Source of the DNA: an uncultured Pseudomonadota bacterium
GTDB taxonomy: Bacteria; Myxococcota_A; UBA796; SXON01
DNA: 64,000 nucleotides
Reading direction: 5' to 3'
Assembly: GCA_903875225.1 (NCBI GenBank)
Contig: CAIQVJ010000108.1
Coordinates: 186,001 to 250,000, forward strand
The notes beneath the pieces are model-generated. The model had not been told where the DNA came from and searched no databases. It saw nothing but the letters and a program-made list of their open reading frames with translations. Positions within the stretch are counted from its first letter, which is position 1. Each line of letters starts with the position of its first letter. A program made the translations under genes and the position numbers. Positions 17,194 through 24,615 of the stretch are shown here, piece by piece.

Positions 17194-18462
17194 TCACCGC
17201 GGCGGGATCGCCTGCACGGTGCACCGGAGCAGCCCGAGGTCTGCGAGGTCGCGAAGGAGCCTGGCGAGGACCTGCTGCTCGTTGCCCGCCACCAGCCTCC
17301 GTGATCCGCCCGGCCCGACCTCGTACGCCGCGGGGCGGGGGACAGGGTCAGCCTTGAAGAAGCCGATCTTGTCCGAGACGATTCGGACCGCGGTCGCGCC
17401 GAACGAGACCTTGCCGAAGTCGCTCGCGACCCGGCTGAGGTCCCCCGCACGGGGGCCGGTCGCCACGGGGATCCGGTCCCAGAAGTTGAACAGGTCGCTG
17501 GACCGCGACACCGAGGCGGTGTCCTCCAACTCCCAGACGTAGGCGTCGACCGGGTTGCCCCCCTCCAGGTGCTGGCACCCGGCGACGCTCACGCCCTGCC
17601 AGGTCCCGCCGATCCGGAAGATCCGGCGGGGGGTGGTGTCGACTGTGGGGTTGAACCCGCCGAAGATGCACCCGCGGAACGACCCGCCAGACACCCCGCC
17701 GCTCTCCTGAACCACGACGAACTCGAACGCCCCGTCCGCGATGCCGGCCTCCATGTGCACCCCGGTGAAGGACAACCCCCGCACGCACGCCCCTGCACGG
17801 ACTTCGACCGCATTCTGCCCTACACCCTCGACCGTGCCGTTGACCAACGAGATGCCCGCGCTGCTCCCCGTGAACACCACGCCATGGCCGATGTTGTTGA
17901 TCGCGAGCGACAGCGCCCCCACGTTCGCGGCCCCTGCTCCGATCTCCAGGCCCGTGTTCCCGACAGCGGCGCTCAGGCCGTCGACGAGGCCGCCCTCGAA
18001 CGTCACCCCGAGCGTGTTGGTGATCCGCACCAGCGTCGTCGCCGTGCCGCAGGCGACGTAGACGTCCTCGAGGAGCAGGTCGTCGGCGCCGTCGATCAGG
18101 AGGCACGGGTCCGGGAAGATGGGGAACCCGTTCGCGGTGCCGGTGTGCAGCCGAAGCCCCACGAACGTCTGTGAAGGCGCGGTGATCTCGACGCGCGCCG
18201 CGTCCGACTGAAATTCCAGCAGCGCCCCGGCGAGGAACACGCAGCGTTGGTGAGCGTGGGTGAACTTGAGTGGGGCCGTGATGACGTAGGGGGCAACGAG
18301 GCCGGTGTGGGGGTTGAAGCCGGCCGGGAACAGCACGTGCCGGCCTTCGGCGTTGTCGATGGCGAGCTGGATCGCGTGGGTGTCGTCGTGAGTTCCGTCC
18401 CCATACGCGCCATAGGCCGTGTCCTGCACGTTCGCGTAGAGGTCGTAGAGCTCCTGGCTCAT
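17194..18462 (-). CDS. tailspike-like pectate-lyase-fold (right-handed beta-helix) protein B
   Basis: A 422-residue protein with no signal peptide. Its N-terminus (YGAYGDGTHDDTHAIQLAID then VLFPAG) is the Pectate_lyase_3 motif found at the head of phage tailspikes. A long beta-helix follows, rich in G-x-T/V-x-F/L steps. The C-terminal segment (SDKIGFFKADPVPRP, then LARLLRDLADLGLLR) closely matches that of the neighbouring protein at 19993-21630, so the two are paralogues sharing a C-terminal module. The ATG overlaps the stop of the FG-GAP gene as ATGA, implying coupled translation. Without a signal peptide it is either cytoplasmic, assembled into a particle, or exported by a non-Sec route. 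Confidence 0.8.
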   Translation of the reverse strand: MSQELYDLYANVQDTAYGAYGDGTHDDTHAIQLAIDNAEGRHVLFPAGFNPHTGLVAPYVITAPLKFTHAHQRCVFLAGALLEFQSDAARVEITAPSQTFVGLRLHTGTANGFPIFPDPCLLIDGADDLLLEDVYVACGTATTLVRITNTLGVTFEGGLVDGLSAAVGNTGLEIGAGAANVGALSLAINNIGHGVVFTGSSAGISLVNGTVEGVGQNAVEVRAGACVRGLSFTGVHMEAGIADGAFEFVVVQESGGVSGGSFRGCIFGGFNPTVDTTPRRIFRIGGTWQGVSVAGCQHLEGGNPVDAYVWELEDTASVSRSSDLFNFWDRIPVATGPRAGDLSRVASDFGKVSFGATAVRIVSDKIGFFKADPVPRPAAYEVGPGGSRRLVAGNEQQVLARLLRDLADLGLLRCTVQAIPPR

Positions 18463-19991
18463 CGGGCACCTCGTCCCACACTGTCGCAGCCCCGCCGACG
18501 CCGGAGAGCCAGCACCGCGCCGATCCCAAGCGCAACTGTCCCGCCTGCACCGGGGGCCGTCGCACAGCCCCCCTTTCCGCCCGAGCATCCTTGCGGTGGG
18601 GTGCCGGTGTCCGACCCGGACCCGGTCTGGGTGTCCGACCCGGTCCCGGTGTCGGTGTCTGAATCGGTGTCCGAGTCCGCATCCGAGTCCGAATCGGCAT
18701 CCGAGTCGGTGTCCGCGTCCCCGTCCGTGTCGAGTAACGTGGCCGCCAGGTATACCCGGCCCCCTGCGGTCACCACGTCGTCCCGCCCATCCCGGTCGAC
18801 GTCCCCAGCTCCGGACACCGAGTACCCTCCCGCGTAGATCGTAGCCACCGCCGTCGTAGCCAGCCCCGTGGCCGAACCCAGGAAGATCTCGGTGTCGTAG
18901 TGCTCCCATCCGGCCAGCACGTCCGCGTACCCGTCCGCGTTCACGTCCCCGGCGCCCGCGACCGAGAAGCCGTACATGTGGTCGTCCTCCACCCCGTCGT
19001 GCTCCCACGTGGGCGTGGTCGAAACCCCGCCGGGCCCGCCCGGGAACAGGAGCGCCTTCCCACGGCTGCTCTCCGGCGTCTCGTCGTCCCAGGGGTAGTC
19101 GCCGCACGGGATCCCCACCAGCAGGTCGTCGTAGCCATCGGCGTCCACGTCCCCTGCGCCCGCCACTCCCCACGCGATGCCCTCCGTCTCCAACGTCGTA
19201 CGGGAGGCGTCGGAGACGCCCGTCGCCGATCCGTAGAACACGGTCACGAACGACCCGTTTCCACCCACCACCACGTCGTCGTAGCCGTCACTGTCCAGGT
19301 CCCCGGCCCCGGCCACCGAGAACCCGAACAGGTCGAGGCCCCCAGATGGGTTGTCGGCGTGCAGTGTCACCGCATCGGGCAAGATGCCCTCAGCCGAGCC
19401 CCTGTGGACCGTCGCGTACCCGGGCTCGCTGAAGTAGGTCGGGACCCCGATCACCACGTCGTCGTAGCCGTCCCCGTCTACGTCTCCTGCCCCTGCAACA
19501 CTCGCGACGGGGCCCGTCCAACTGTCGGGCCCGTCCCCGGCGTATTCGGGGAGGATCCACGTCGGCTCGGGAGAAGCGCCAGTAGCCGAGCCTGCGTAGC
19601 CGTATACTGCCTCCGCCTCGTCTGCAGTCGCGATCACATCGTCGTACCCGTCCCCGTTCACGTCCCCCGCCAACGCGATCGGGATGTAGTCCATGTCGTA
19701 GTTGTAGAGCCCCCTCCACCAGACGGCCAGCCCCGGCTCGAACCCCGTTTCGTCGCCCAGGTATACCCCAGCGTACCCGTAGTCCCCGTCATCGGACCAC
19801 ACGACATCGACGTACCCGTCCCCATTCACGTCCCCACCCCCGGCAACGATCATCGCCGTCCCCCCCAGCACATAGTCCGGCGTCGAGTACATTGGATCCG
19901 CCGCCACGGGGTACCGCGTGGGGAGGGTGTCCGCGGGCGCGAACGTTGGCGCGGAGCGGGAGGTGCAGGCGAGGAGGAGGAGGAGAGTCAT
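18459..19991 (-). CDS. FG-GAP repeat surface protein with lipobox and MYXO-CTERM-like tail
   Basis: A 510-residue protein with at least seven calcium-binding-type FG-GAP motifs (GDVNGDGYVDVV and variants such as GDLDSDGYDDVV), predicted to form an integrin-alpha-like beta-propeller. The N-terminus is extremely short before a lipobox-type Cys (MTLLLLLAC). The C-terminus has an Asp/Ser/Thr-rich low-complexity linker (about 435-465), a Cys-containing stretch (GCSGGKGGC), a hydrophobic helix and RRRR. This is the pattern of MYXO-CTERM tails that are sorted to the cell surface, here with ten extra residues after the arginines. It sits between the two tailspike-like genes, 1 base after the first and overlapping the second by 4. 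Confidence 0.82.
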   Translation of the reverse strand: MTLLLLLACTSRSAPTFAPADTLPTRYPVAADPMYSTPDYVLGGTAMIVAGGGDVNGDGYVDVVWSDDGDYGYAGVYLGDETGFEPGLAVWWRGLYNYDMDYIPIALAGDVNGDGYDDVIATADEAEAVYGYAGSATGASPEPTWILPEYAGDGPDSWTGPVASVAGAGDVDGDGYDDVVIGVPTYFSEPGYATVHRGSAEGILPDAVTLHADNPSGGLDLFGFSVAGAGDLDSDGYDDVVVGGNGSFVTVFYGSATGVSDASRTTLETEGIAWGVAGAGDVDADGYDDLLVGIPCGDYPWDDETPESSRGKALLFPGGPGGVSTTPTWEHDGVEDDHMYGFSVAGAGDVNADGYADVLAGWEHYDTEIFLGSATGLATTAVATIYAGGYSVSGAGDVDRDGRDDVVTAGGRVYLAATLLDTDGDADTDSDADSDSDADSDTDSDTDTGTGSDTQTGSGSDTGTPPQGCSGGKGGCATAPGAGGTVALGIGAVLALRRRRGCDSVGRGAR

Positions 19992-19992
19992 G

Positions 19993-21630
19993 TCAGCCCG
20001 CTTTGATGAGGCCGAGGTCGGCGAGGTCGAGGAGCAACTGGGCGAGGACGGGCTGGACGCTCGCGGAGTTGAGCGTTCGGCCCGGGGTCGTGGTGCCGAT
20101 GGAATAGTCGATTGGGTTCGGTGGAACGGCGGTGTGTTTGAAAAAGCCGAGCAGGTCCGAGTCCACGCGCAACTCAGCCGCGACGAGCGTGAGTTCCCCG
20201 GTACTGCTCGAACCGAGCTGCACGAGTCGGCCTGCGCGGGTACCGCTCGCGACGTGGGCCTCCGCCCAGTGGTTGAACATGTCGCAGGTGTTGGTGACAC
20301 CGGCCGAATCCGGGAGCTGCCAGACGGTCCACCGGCCGTCCTCCGCGTTGGAGTGGCAGCCGGACACCACCAGGCCGTAGGCGTACCCATTGATCCGGAT
20401 GATGCATTTCTCCCGCCCCGGGCTTGCGTCTGGTAGTCCCGGCGGCGTCGCGGCCACGCGGCGGTCAGTCCCGGCAGATCGAGGGTTGGGCAAAGCGGGG
20501 CGCCGAGGGGCGGGGACCACAGCCGGCGGGCTGCTCGCGACGGACGACGGACTGCCCGCGAGACGAGAGCCCGCAGCGGGGCGGGCGGGCGCCGGTTTCA
20601 GCTTGGGGCCCCCGAGGCCGGCGATGCCCGTCGGAGCCGTGCCCGCGAGTGGCCCGAAGCCCGTAGGGAGCGCAAAAGTGCCGTCAGTCCCGGTGCTGTC
20701 AGTCCCGAACGTGCATGCCTGAATTGCCCCGCCCATCACAGCGCTACCGTCGGCGGCGACCTCAATGTACTGCGCGGGATCGTCCCCCCACGCCCTGCAC
20801 CCGATCAACACCAGGGCCTTTGCATGGGTGGCCGTCACCACCAGCGCCGGATCCCCGAGCACATCCGAATCGCCCCGAACCAGGAGGGCACCCTGGGTGT
20901 TGTCCCAGAAGGCGCAATTCACGAACGTGGGGTTGTCGGTCACGCAGCCAATCCGCACCCCCCAGCCGAACTGGCTGATGGCAAGACCGAACGCCCCCAC
21001 CTCGTAGGCGCCGCTGGACCGCTGGGCGTCGCCGATGGCGCCGCTGTCCGGGTAGGTGGTCATCCACTGGCCCGGGTTCGGGTTGGGGCTTTCCGGGCTG
21101 TAGTCGTACGAACTCGCGAGCGCGAGCCCGACGGTGTCCGGCTCTCCCCCGCCCCGGATGGTACCGCGCAGGAACACGCAGCGGGTGAGGTACATCACCC
21201 GCACAGCCATGGGAGGGCCGATCGCCGGGACGGCGATCCGAGGCGCCGAGACCTCCAGATCCTGCAGCAACAGCCCTCCCGCACCGTAGATCTCCAACAG
21301 TGGACTGCGGGCGACAAGGGTCCTTGGGCACTCGATCCGAAGGCCGGTGATGACCTGATTCGCTCCGCTGACGAGCACGTAGGAGTCGGAGTTCGCCGGC
21401 TCCAGGATCGCGCCGGCGAGAAACCGGCAGCGCTGCCCGGCTGACGCGAACCGGAGGACGCCCAGGAACCGGTAGGTGCCCGCCGGGAAGACCACCTCGG
21501 AGGCAGACGCCAACGCCTGGTTGATGTAGTACGTGTTTGTCGTTGGTGTGGAAACACGCGAACCGGGCTCGGCCTCGACCCCAAGATCCACCACGTTTGC
21601 GAACACCTCCGAAAATGCCTGATCCGCCAT
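19993..21630 (-). CDS. tailspike-like beta-helix protein A with Pro/Ala-rich insert
   Basis: A 545-residue protein without signal peptide, paralogous to the 422-residue protein at 17194-18462. The N-terminal helix entry (ASEVVFPAGTYRFLGVL) and the following beta-helix steps resemble tailspike or pectate-lyase-type folds. A Pro/Ala/Arg-rich insert (about residues 345-410) interrupts the helix and looks like a flexible linker absent from its paralogue. The C-terminal module (SDLLGFFKHTAVP, then LAQLLLDLADLGLIKAG) matches the paralogue. The stop is 1 base before the FG-GAP gene start. A catalytic role is possible but no active site was identified. Confidence 0.76.
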   Translation of the reverse strand: MADQAFSEVFANVVDLGVEAEPGSRVSTPTTNTYYINQALASASEVVFPAGTYRFLGVLRFASAGQRCRFLAGAILEPANSDSYVLVSGANQVITGLRIECPRTLVARSPLLEIYGAGGLLLQDLEVSAPRIAVPAIGPPMAVRVMYLTRCVFLRGTIRGGGEPDTVGLALASSYDYSPESPNPNPGQWMTTYPDSGAIGDAQRSSGAYEVGAFGLAISQFGWGVRIGCVTDNPTFVNCAFWDNTQGALLVRGDSDVLGDPALVVTATHAKALVLIGCRAWGDDPAQYIEVAADGSAVMGGAIQACTFGTDSTGTDGTFALPTGFGPLAGTAPTGIAGLGGPKLKPAPARPAAGSRLAGSPSSVASSPPAVVPAPRRPALPNPRSAGTDRRVAATPPGLPDASPGREKCIIRINGYAYGLVVSGCHSNAEDGRWTVWQLPDSAGVTNTCDMFNHWAEAHVASGTRAGRLVQLGSSSTGELTLVAAELRVDSDLLGFFKHTAVPPNPIDYSIGTTTPGRTLNSASVQPVLAQLLLDLADLGLIKAG

Positions 21631-21716
21631 GAGAGCTCCGGAGGACCCGGTTGAATGCGAGCCCGGCTTCGAGTTGATCGTGAGGAACGCGTGCGCGCCC
21701 GCGTGCGCGCAGGCCT

Positions 21717-22124
21717 TCAGCTGATCCGCTTCACGATCAGGCGCGCGCTCACGATCGCTGTCTCCTGCAGCGCGCCGGTATTGTTCCCGTACCCGACGAG
21801 GAACCTGCATACAGGCAGAAAGTTCGCGAGGGTGGTGTAGGGCGCCCCACGCAACGATCCATTCGCGGAGATGAGGTTGCCGAGCGGGAACGGCCCCGCC
21901 GGCAGCTCGTTCGCCCGGTTGAACCCACTCGCAAGGTAGATGTTCCAGCGGAATTGGGCGGAAATCCCCTCCGTGAGCGAGACCACGGTGAGCTCCTCCA
22001 CGCCGCTGGAGTCGACCAGCTCGTCCGAGATCGCCAGATCGATCAGGATCGGGGCGGAGATGAGGTTCCCACCGGTGACGAGGCGCAAGCTCGAGAACAG
22101 CTCGTACTCTGAATAGACGGACAT
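21717..22124 (-). CDS. small beta-rich protein, first gene of the tailspike-like block
   Basis: A 135-residue protein, with a good ribosome site (AAGGAAG) before its ATG. There is no signal peptide. Alternating hydrophobic residues (for example LTVVSLTEGISAQFRWNIYLASGF and SARLIVKRIS) suggest a single beta-sandwich domain such as those found in tail-fibre accessory or head-fibre proteins, but I do not recognise the family. It is 86 bases upstream of the 545-residue beta-helix protein and is divergent from the Trp-rich protein. Confidence 0.65.
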   Translation of the reverse strand: MSVYSEYELFSSLRLVTGGNLISAPILIDLAISDELVDSSGVEELTVVSLTEGISAQFRWNIYLASGFNRANELPAGPFPLGNLISANGSLRGAPYTTLANFLPVCRFLVGYGNNTGALQETAIVSARLIVKRIS

Positions 22125-22170
22125 TGGGTGCTTCCTTGCGGGGTGCGGGGGTGATGGCGCCCTCCGAAAG

Positions 22171-22205
22171 GTGAAGCGCCTCGGGTGAAGCGCCTCGGGT
22201 GAAGC
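22171..22205. repeat. 14-base tandem repeat, 2.5 copies
   Basis: The unit GTGAAGCGCCTCGG occurs twice without interruption, followed by a half unit GTGAAGC. It lies upstream of the small beta-rich gene, 47 bases from its start. It may be a slippage product or a repeated regulator site; nothing else supports either reading. Confidence 0.7.
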
Positions 22206-22245
22206 ATAGCAGATCGGCTGGTGGCGTGGGCCAGTGAATTGTCAA

Positions 22246-22264
22246 GGAACTGTCCAGCTGTTCC
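22246..22264. promoter_or_regulatory. inverted repeat GGAAC-N9-GTTCC, possible activator site
   Basis: A 5+5 inverted repeat about 210 bases upstream of the sigma-54 core promoter at 22458-22472. Enhancer-binding proteins usually bind 80-250 bases upstream of sigma-54 promoters, so position and symmetry fit an upstream activator sequence. The arms are short, so this is only suggestive. Confidence 0.25.
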
Positions 22265-22457
22265 CTCGTGGACGGGGCTGCGCGGTGGCGGGTGCCGGGG
22301 TTGACGGCGTGCTCCTCCCCGCCGGCATTCCCGGGCTGCGGTCGAGGCGCCACCGGCCCGAGTTGCTGACCCCCGACGAGGTGGCGCGGGGGCTCGAACA
22401 GCCCATTCCGGTGAGGGCAGCAGGTGCTGGTAGCCCCGCGCAGCGGGCGACCGACCC

Positions 22458-22472
22458 TGGCACGCGCATTGC
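22458..22472 (+). promoter_or_regulatory. sigma-54 (RpoN) promoter, -24/-12 elements
   Basis: TGGCAC at 22458-22463, five bases, then TTGC at 22469-22472, with G following the first element (TGGCACG-N4-TTGC). This matches the sigma-54 consensus at every invariant base. Transcription would begin about 12 bases later (near 22484), just before the ribosome site GGAGGAG at 22486-22492 and the ATG at 22497. The fit in both sequence and spacing makes chance unlikely. It predicts control by an AAA+ enhancer-binding protein not encoded in this window. Confidence 0.75.
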
Positions 22473-22496
22473 GACGCTCCTGCCTGGAGGAGTCCA

Positions 22497-23600
22497 ATGC
22501 CCATCACCGAGACCCCCACGCGGCCGGCACGGCGCCCGTGGTTCACCGCCCTGCGTGCGCCTTTCCTCCTGCTCGCGCTCCTGCTGGCAGTCCCCGCAAA
22601 CGGGGCTGACCCGGCCGGAGCCCGGGGTCGGGACCCGGACCAGCACCCCGAGCACAGCCACTCCACGCCTGCGCGCACCCGCCCTTCAGCAGCGCGTTCG
22701 AGGGCCACCCCCACGCACGCTCCGGCCCACAGGGCGCCGATCCCCTACACGCCCCCGCGCATCCCCCGCCCCGAACCGGCGCACACCCCGGCGCACATCG
22801 ATCCGCACTACTTCGCCGACCATCGCTACGGTCGCCCCGAGCAATGGCACGTGCGCGCCCTGCCGGGGCACCCCGCTCCGCGCTCACCCGCCTACGAGGG
22901 CTGGTACACACACTGGTGGGTGCATCCATACTGGCGGTGGGTGCACGCCACCACCGCCGTCGTGAACCTCGGGTTTCGCTGCATGCCCTGGGACGTCGCG
23001 TGGGTGCCTCCGTTCCGGCCGGGTTGGCAGTGGGCCCCGGGCCATTGGGGCGGCACCACCTGGACGCCCGGCCATTGGGAGCCGCTCGGCCGCGCACCCG
23101 TCGGCTACGTGTTCGTGCCAGGGTTCTGGGTGGCCGGGTTCTGGGTCGAGGGCCATTGGAGGGTTCAGGACCGGAGGGGATGGCGGTGGGTGGATGGCGC
23201 CTACGTCGCGGACGGGGTCTACCAGCAAGGCCACTGGCAGCCCGCCATCAGCGCGCCCGTGGGGCGCGTGTGGGAGCCCGGCTTCTGGGACGGGGAGATC
23301 TGGGTGGAGGGGTTCTGGCGCCCCGTGCGCTACCCGGGGTATTCCTGGGTTTCCGCGCGCTGGGGAGACGATGGGGTGTACCGGTGCGGATACTGGGAGC
23401 CCACACGCGACCGTCCCGGGTTCACCTGGGTCCCGGGTTGGTTCGACGGTACCGAGTGGCAGGGCGGGTATTGGGTGAGCGACGCCGTCTACCAGACGAC
23501 GGACACCGACAGGTGGCAGCCCCCGACGGATGACTCGGAGTCCGACGCGGCTCCGGGATCGACGGATGGTCCGCCGCTCGCCCTCCCCACCGGCCCCTGA
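22497..23600 (+). CDS. secreted Trp-rich protein with YXWxPGxW-type repeats
   Basis: A 367-residue protein with a signal peptide (basic RRPW, then hydrophobic APFLLLALLLAVPANG). A His/Pro/Arg-rich linker runs to about residue 130. The rest holds about thirty tryptophans in repeats such as WAPGHW, WTPGHW, FVPGFW, WEPGFW and WVPGWF, resembling the WXXGXW/YXWGXW repeat proteins of cell envelopes. The function is unknown; these repeats may stack on carbohydrate or form a rigid extracellular rod. Its own sigma-54 promoter and a strong ribosome site precede it. It is a single-gene transcription unit as far as can be seen. Confidence 0.75.
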   Translation: MPITETPTRPARRPWFTALRAPFLLLALLLAVPANGADPAGARGRDPDQHPEHSHSTPARTRPSAARSRATPTHAPAHRAPIPYTPPRIPRPEPAHTPAHIDPHYFADHRYGRPEQWHVRALPGHPAPRSPAYEGWYTHWWVHPYWRWVHATTAVVNLGFRCMPWDVAWVPPFRPGWQWAPGHWGGTTWTPGHWEPLGRAPVGYVFVPGFWVAGFWVEGHWRVQDRRGWRWVDGAYVADGVYQQGHWQPAISAPVGRVWEPGFWDGEIWVEGFWRPVRYPGYSWVSARWGDDGVYRCGYWEPTRDRPGFTWVPGWFDGTEWQGGYWVSDAVYQTTDTDRWQPPTDDSESDAAPGSTDGPPLALPTGP

Positions 23601-23646
23601 CGCTCCCCACAGGACCCGGGCGCCGCTCCCGCGATAGGCGCCACCC

Positions 23647-24552
23647 GTGCGCTACGTGCCGTCCGTCTACCGCCCGCCCTCCGAGGCCCACAGCTACATC
23701 CTGCAGGCCACGTTGGGCTGCTCCTGGAACAACTGCACCTACTGCGCGATGTACAGGGACAAGCCCTTTGCGGTGCGTCCGCTCGCGGACACGCTCCAGG
23801 ACGTGGCCGCGGCGGGCCTGCGCTTCGGCGCCGGGGTGGAGAAGGTGTTCGTGGCCGATGGGGACGCGCTCGTCCTGGCGCCGGACCACTGGGAGGCGCT
23901 GCTCGACGCCTGTCACCGCGCGTTCCCGAACCTGCGCCAGGTGAGCTGCTACGCCACCGCCGAAAACCTCGTCGAGAAGGGGGCGACCGTCCTCGCCCGT
24001 CTGCGCCGGGCTGGCCTGGGCCTCGTGTATGTCGGCCCCGAGTCCGGCGACGAGCCCACGCTGCGCCGCATCGCGAAGGGTCCACGCCCGCCGGGCTCCT
24101 CGCGGGATGTCCCCTACCTTTTCGACCGCCACGTCGAAGCCGCCCGCGTGGCGCGCGAGGCCGGGCTTCCCCTCTCCGCGATCTTCCTGCTCGGCGCCGG
24201 AGGAGTCTCCCGCTCGGAAGCGCACGCGCTCGGATCGGCCGCCCTGGCCTCGGCGATGGACCCCGCGTACCTCTCCGCTCTGACGCTCACCGTCGTGCCC
24301 GGCACCCCCCTGGCGAAGCTCGCCGAGCGCGGCGCCTTCGCCCTTCCGGAGCCACTCGCGATGCTCCGTGAACTACGCACCTTCCTGGCCCACGCGCGGC
24401 CGACCCACGCGGTCTTCCGCACGAACCACGCCAGCAACTACCTCCCGCTCGCCGGGGACCTCCCGCGAGACACCCCGCGCCTGCTCGCGACGCTCGACGG
24501 CGCGCTCTCGGGCGGCGTGGCGCTCCGTCCGGAGTGGGCACGCGGGCTGTGA
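23647..24552 (+). CDS. radical SAM protein with CX4CX2C cluster motif
   Basis: A 301-residue enzyme starting at GTG. The 4Fe-4S/SAM-binding cysteines lie in GCSWNNCTYCAMY (Cys25, Cys30, Cys33), a CX4CX2C spacing instead of the common CX3CX2C, as known in one subgroup of uncharacterised radical SAM proteins. A GPESGDEPTLRRIAKG segment follows near 125, typical of Elp3/NifB-like TIM-barrel radical SAM proteins. The C-terminus has no extra Fe-S domain. A GATAGG element 10 bases before the GTG suggests a leaderless or short-leader message. The substrate is unknown and no neighbour suggests one. Confidence 0.85.
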   Translation: MRYVPSVYRPPSEAHSYILQATLGCSWNNCTYCAMYRDKPFAVRPLADTLQDVAAAGLRFGAGVEKVFVADGDALVLAPDHWEALLDACHRAFPNLRQVSCYATAENLVEKGATVLARLRRAGLGLVYVGPESGDEPTLRRIAKGPRPPGSSRDVPYLFDRHVEAARVAREAGLPLSAIFLLGAGGVSRSEAHALGSAALASAMDPAYLSALTLTVVPGTPLAKLAERGAFALPEPLAMLRELRTFLAHARPTHAVFRTNHASNYLPLAGDLPRDTPRLLATLDGALSGGVALRPEWARGL

Positions 24553-24615
24553 GGTTCGACGGGAGCTCCGTAACGGAGGGGGCGGGTCAGCTCCGGGGCG
24601 CCGGCGGCGGATCCG

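Larger units (their letters stand above)
22125..22496. other. 372-base divergent intergenic region
   Basis: This region separates the small beta-rich gene (minus) from the Trp-rich repeat gene (plus). It holds a 14-base tandem repeat (22171-22205), an inverted repeat GGAAC-N9-GTTCC (22246-22264) and a sigma-54 promoter (22458-22472). A TTGACA hexamer exists on the minus strand at 22240-22245 but no -10 element lies at the right distance. No further gene was seen. Confidence 0.6.

Noticed and set aside
15546..22124. Prophage
   Set aside because: Tailspike-like proteins are present, but no capsid, portal, terminase, integrase or lysis genes are seen, and base composition matches the neighbours.
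22240..22245. Perfect TTGACA as a -35 element on the minus strand
   Set aside because: No -10-like hexamer occurs at 16-18 bases; the nearest (TATGCT at 22203-22208) is about 31 bases away.
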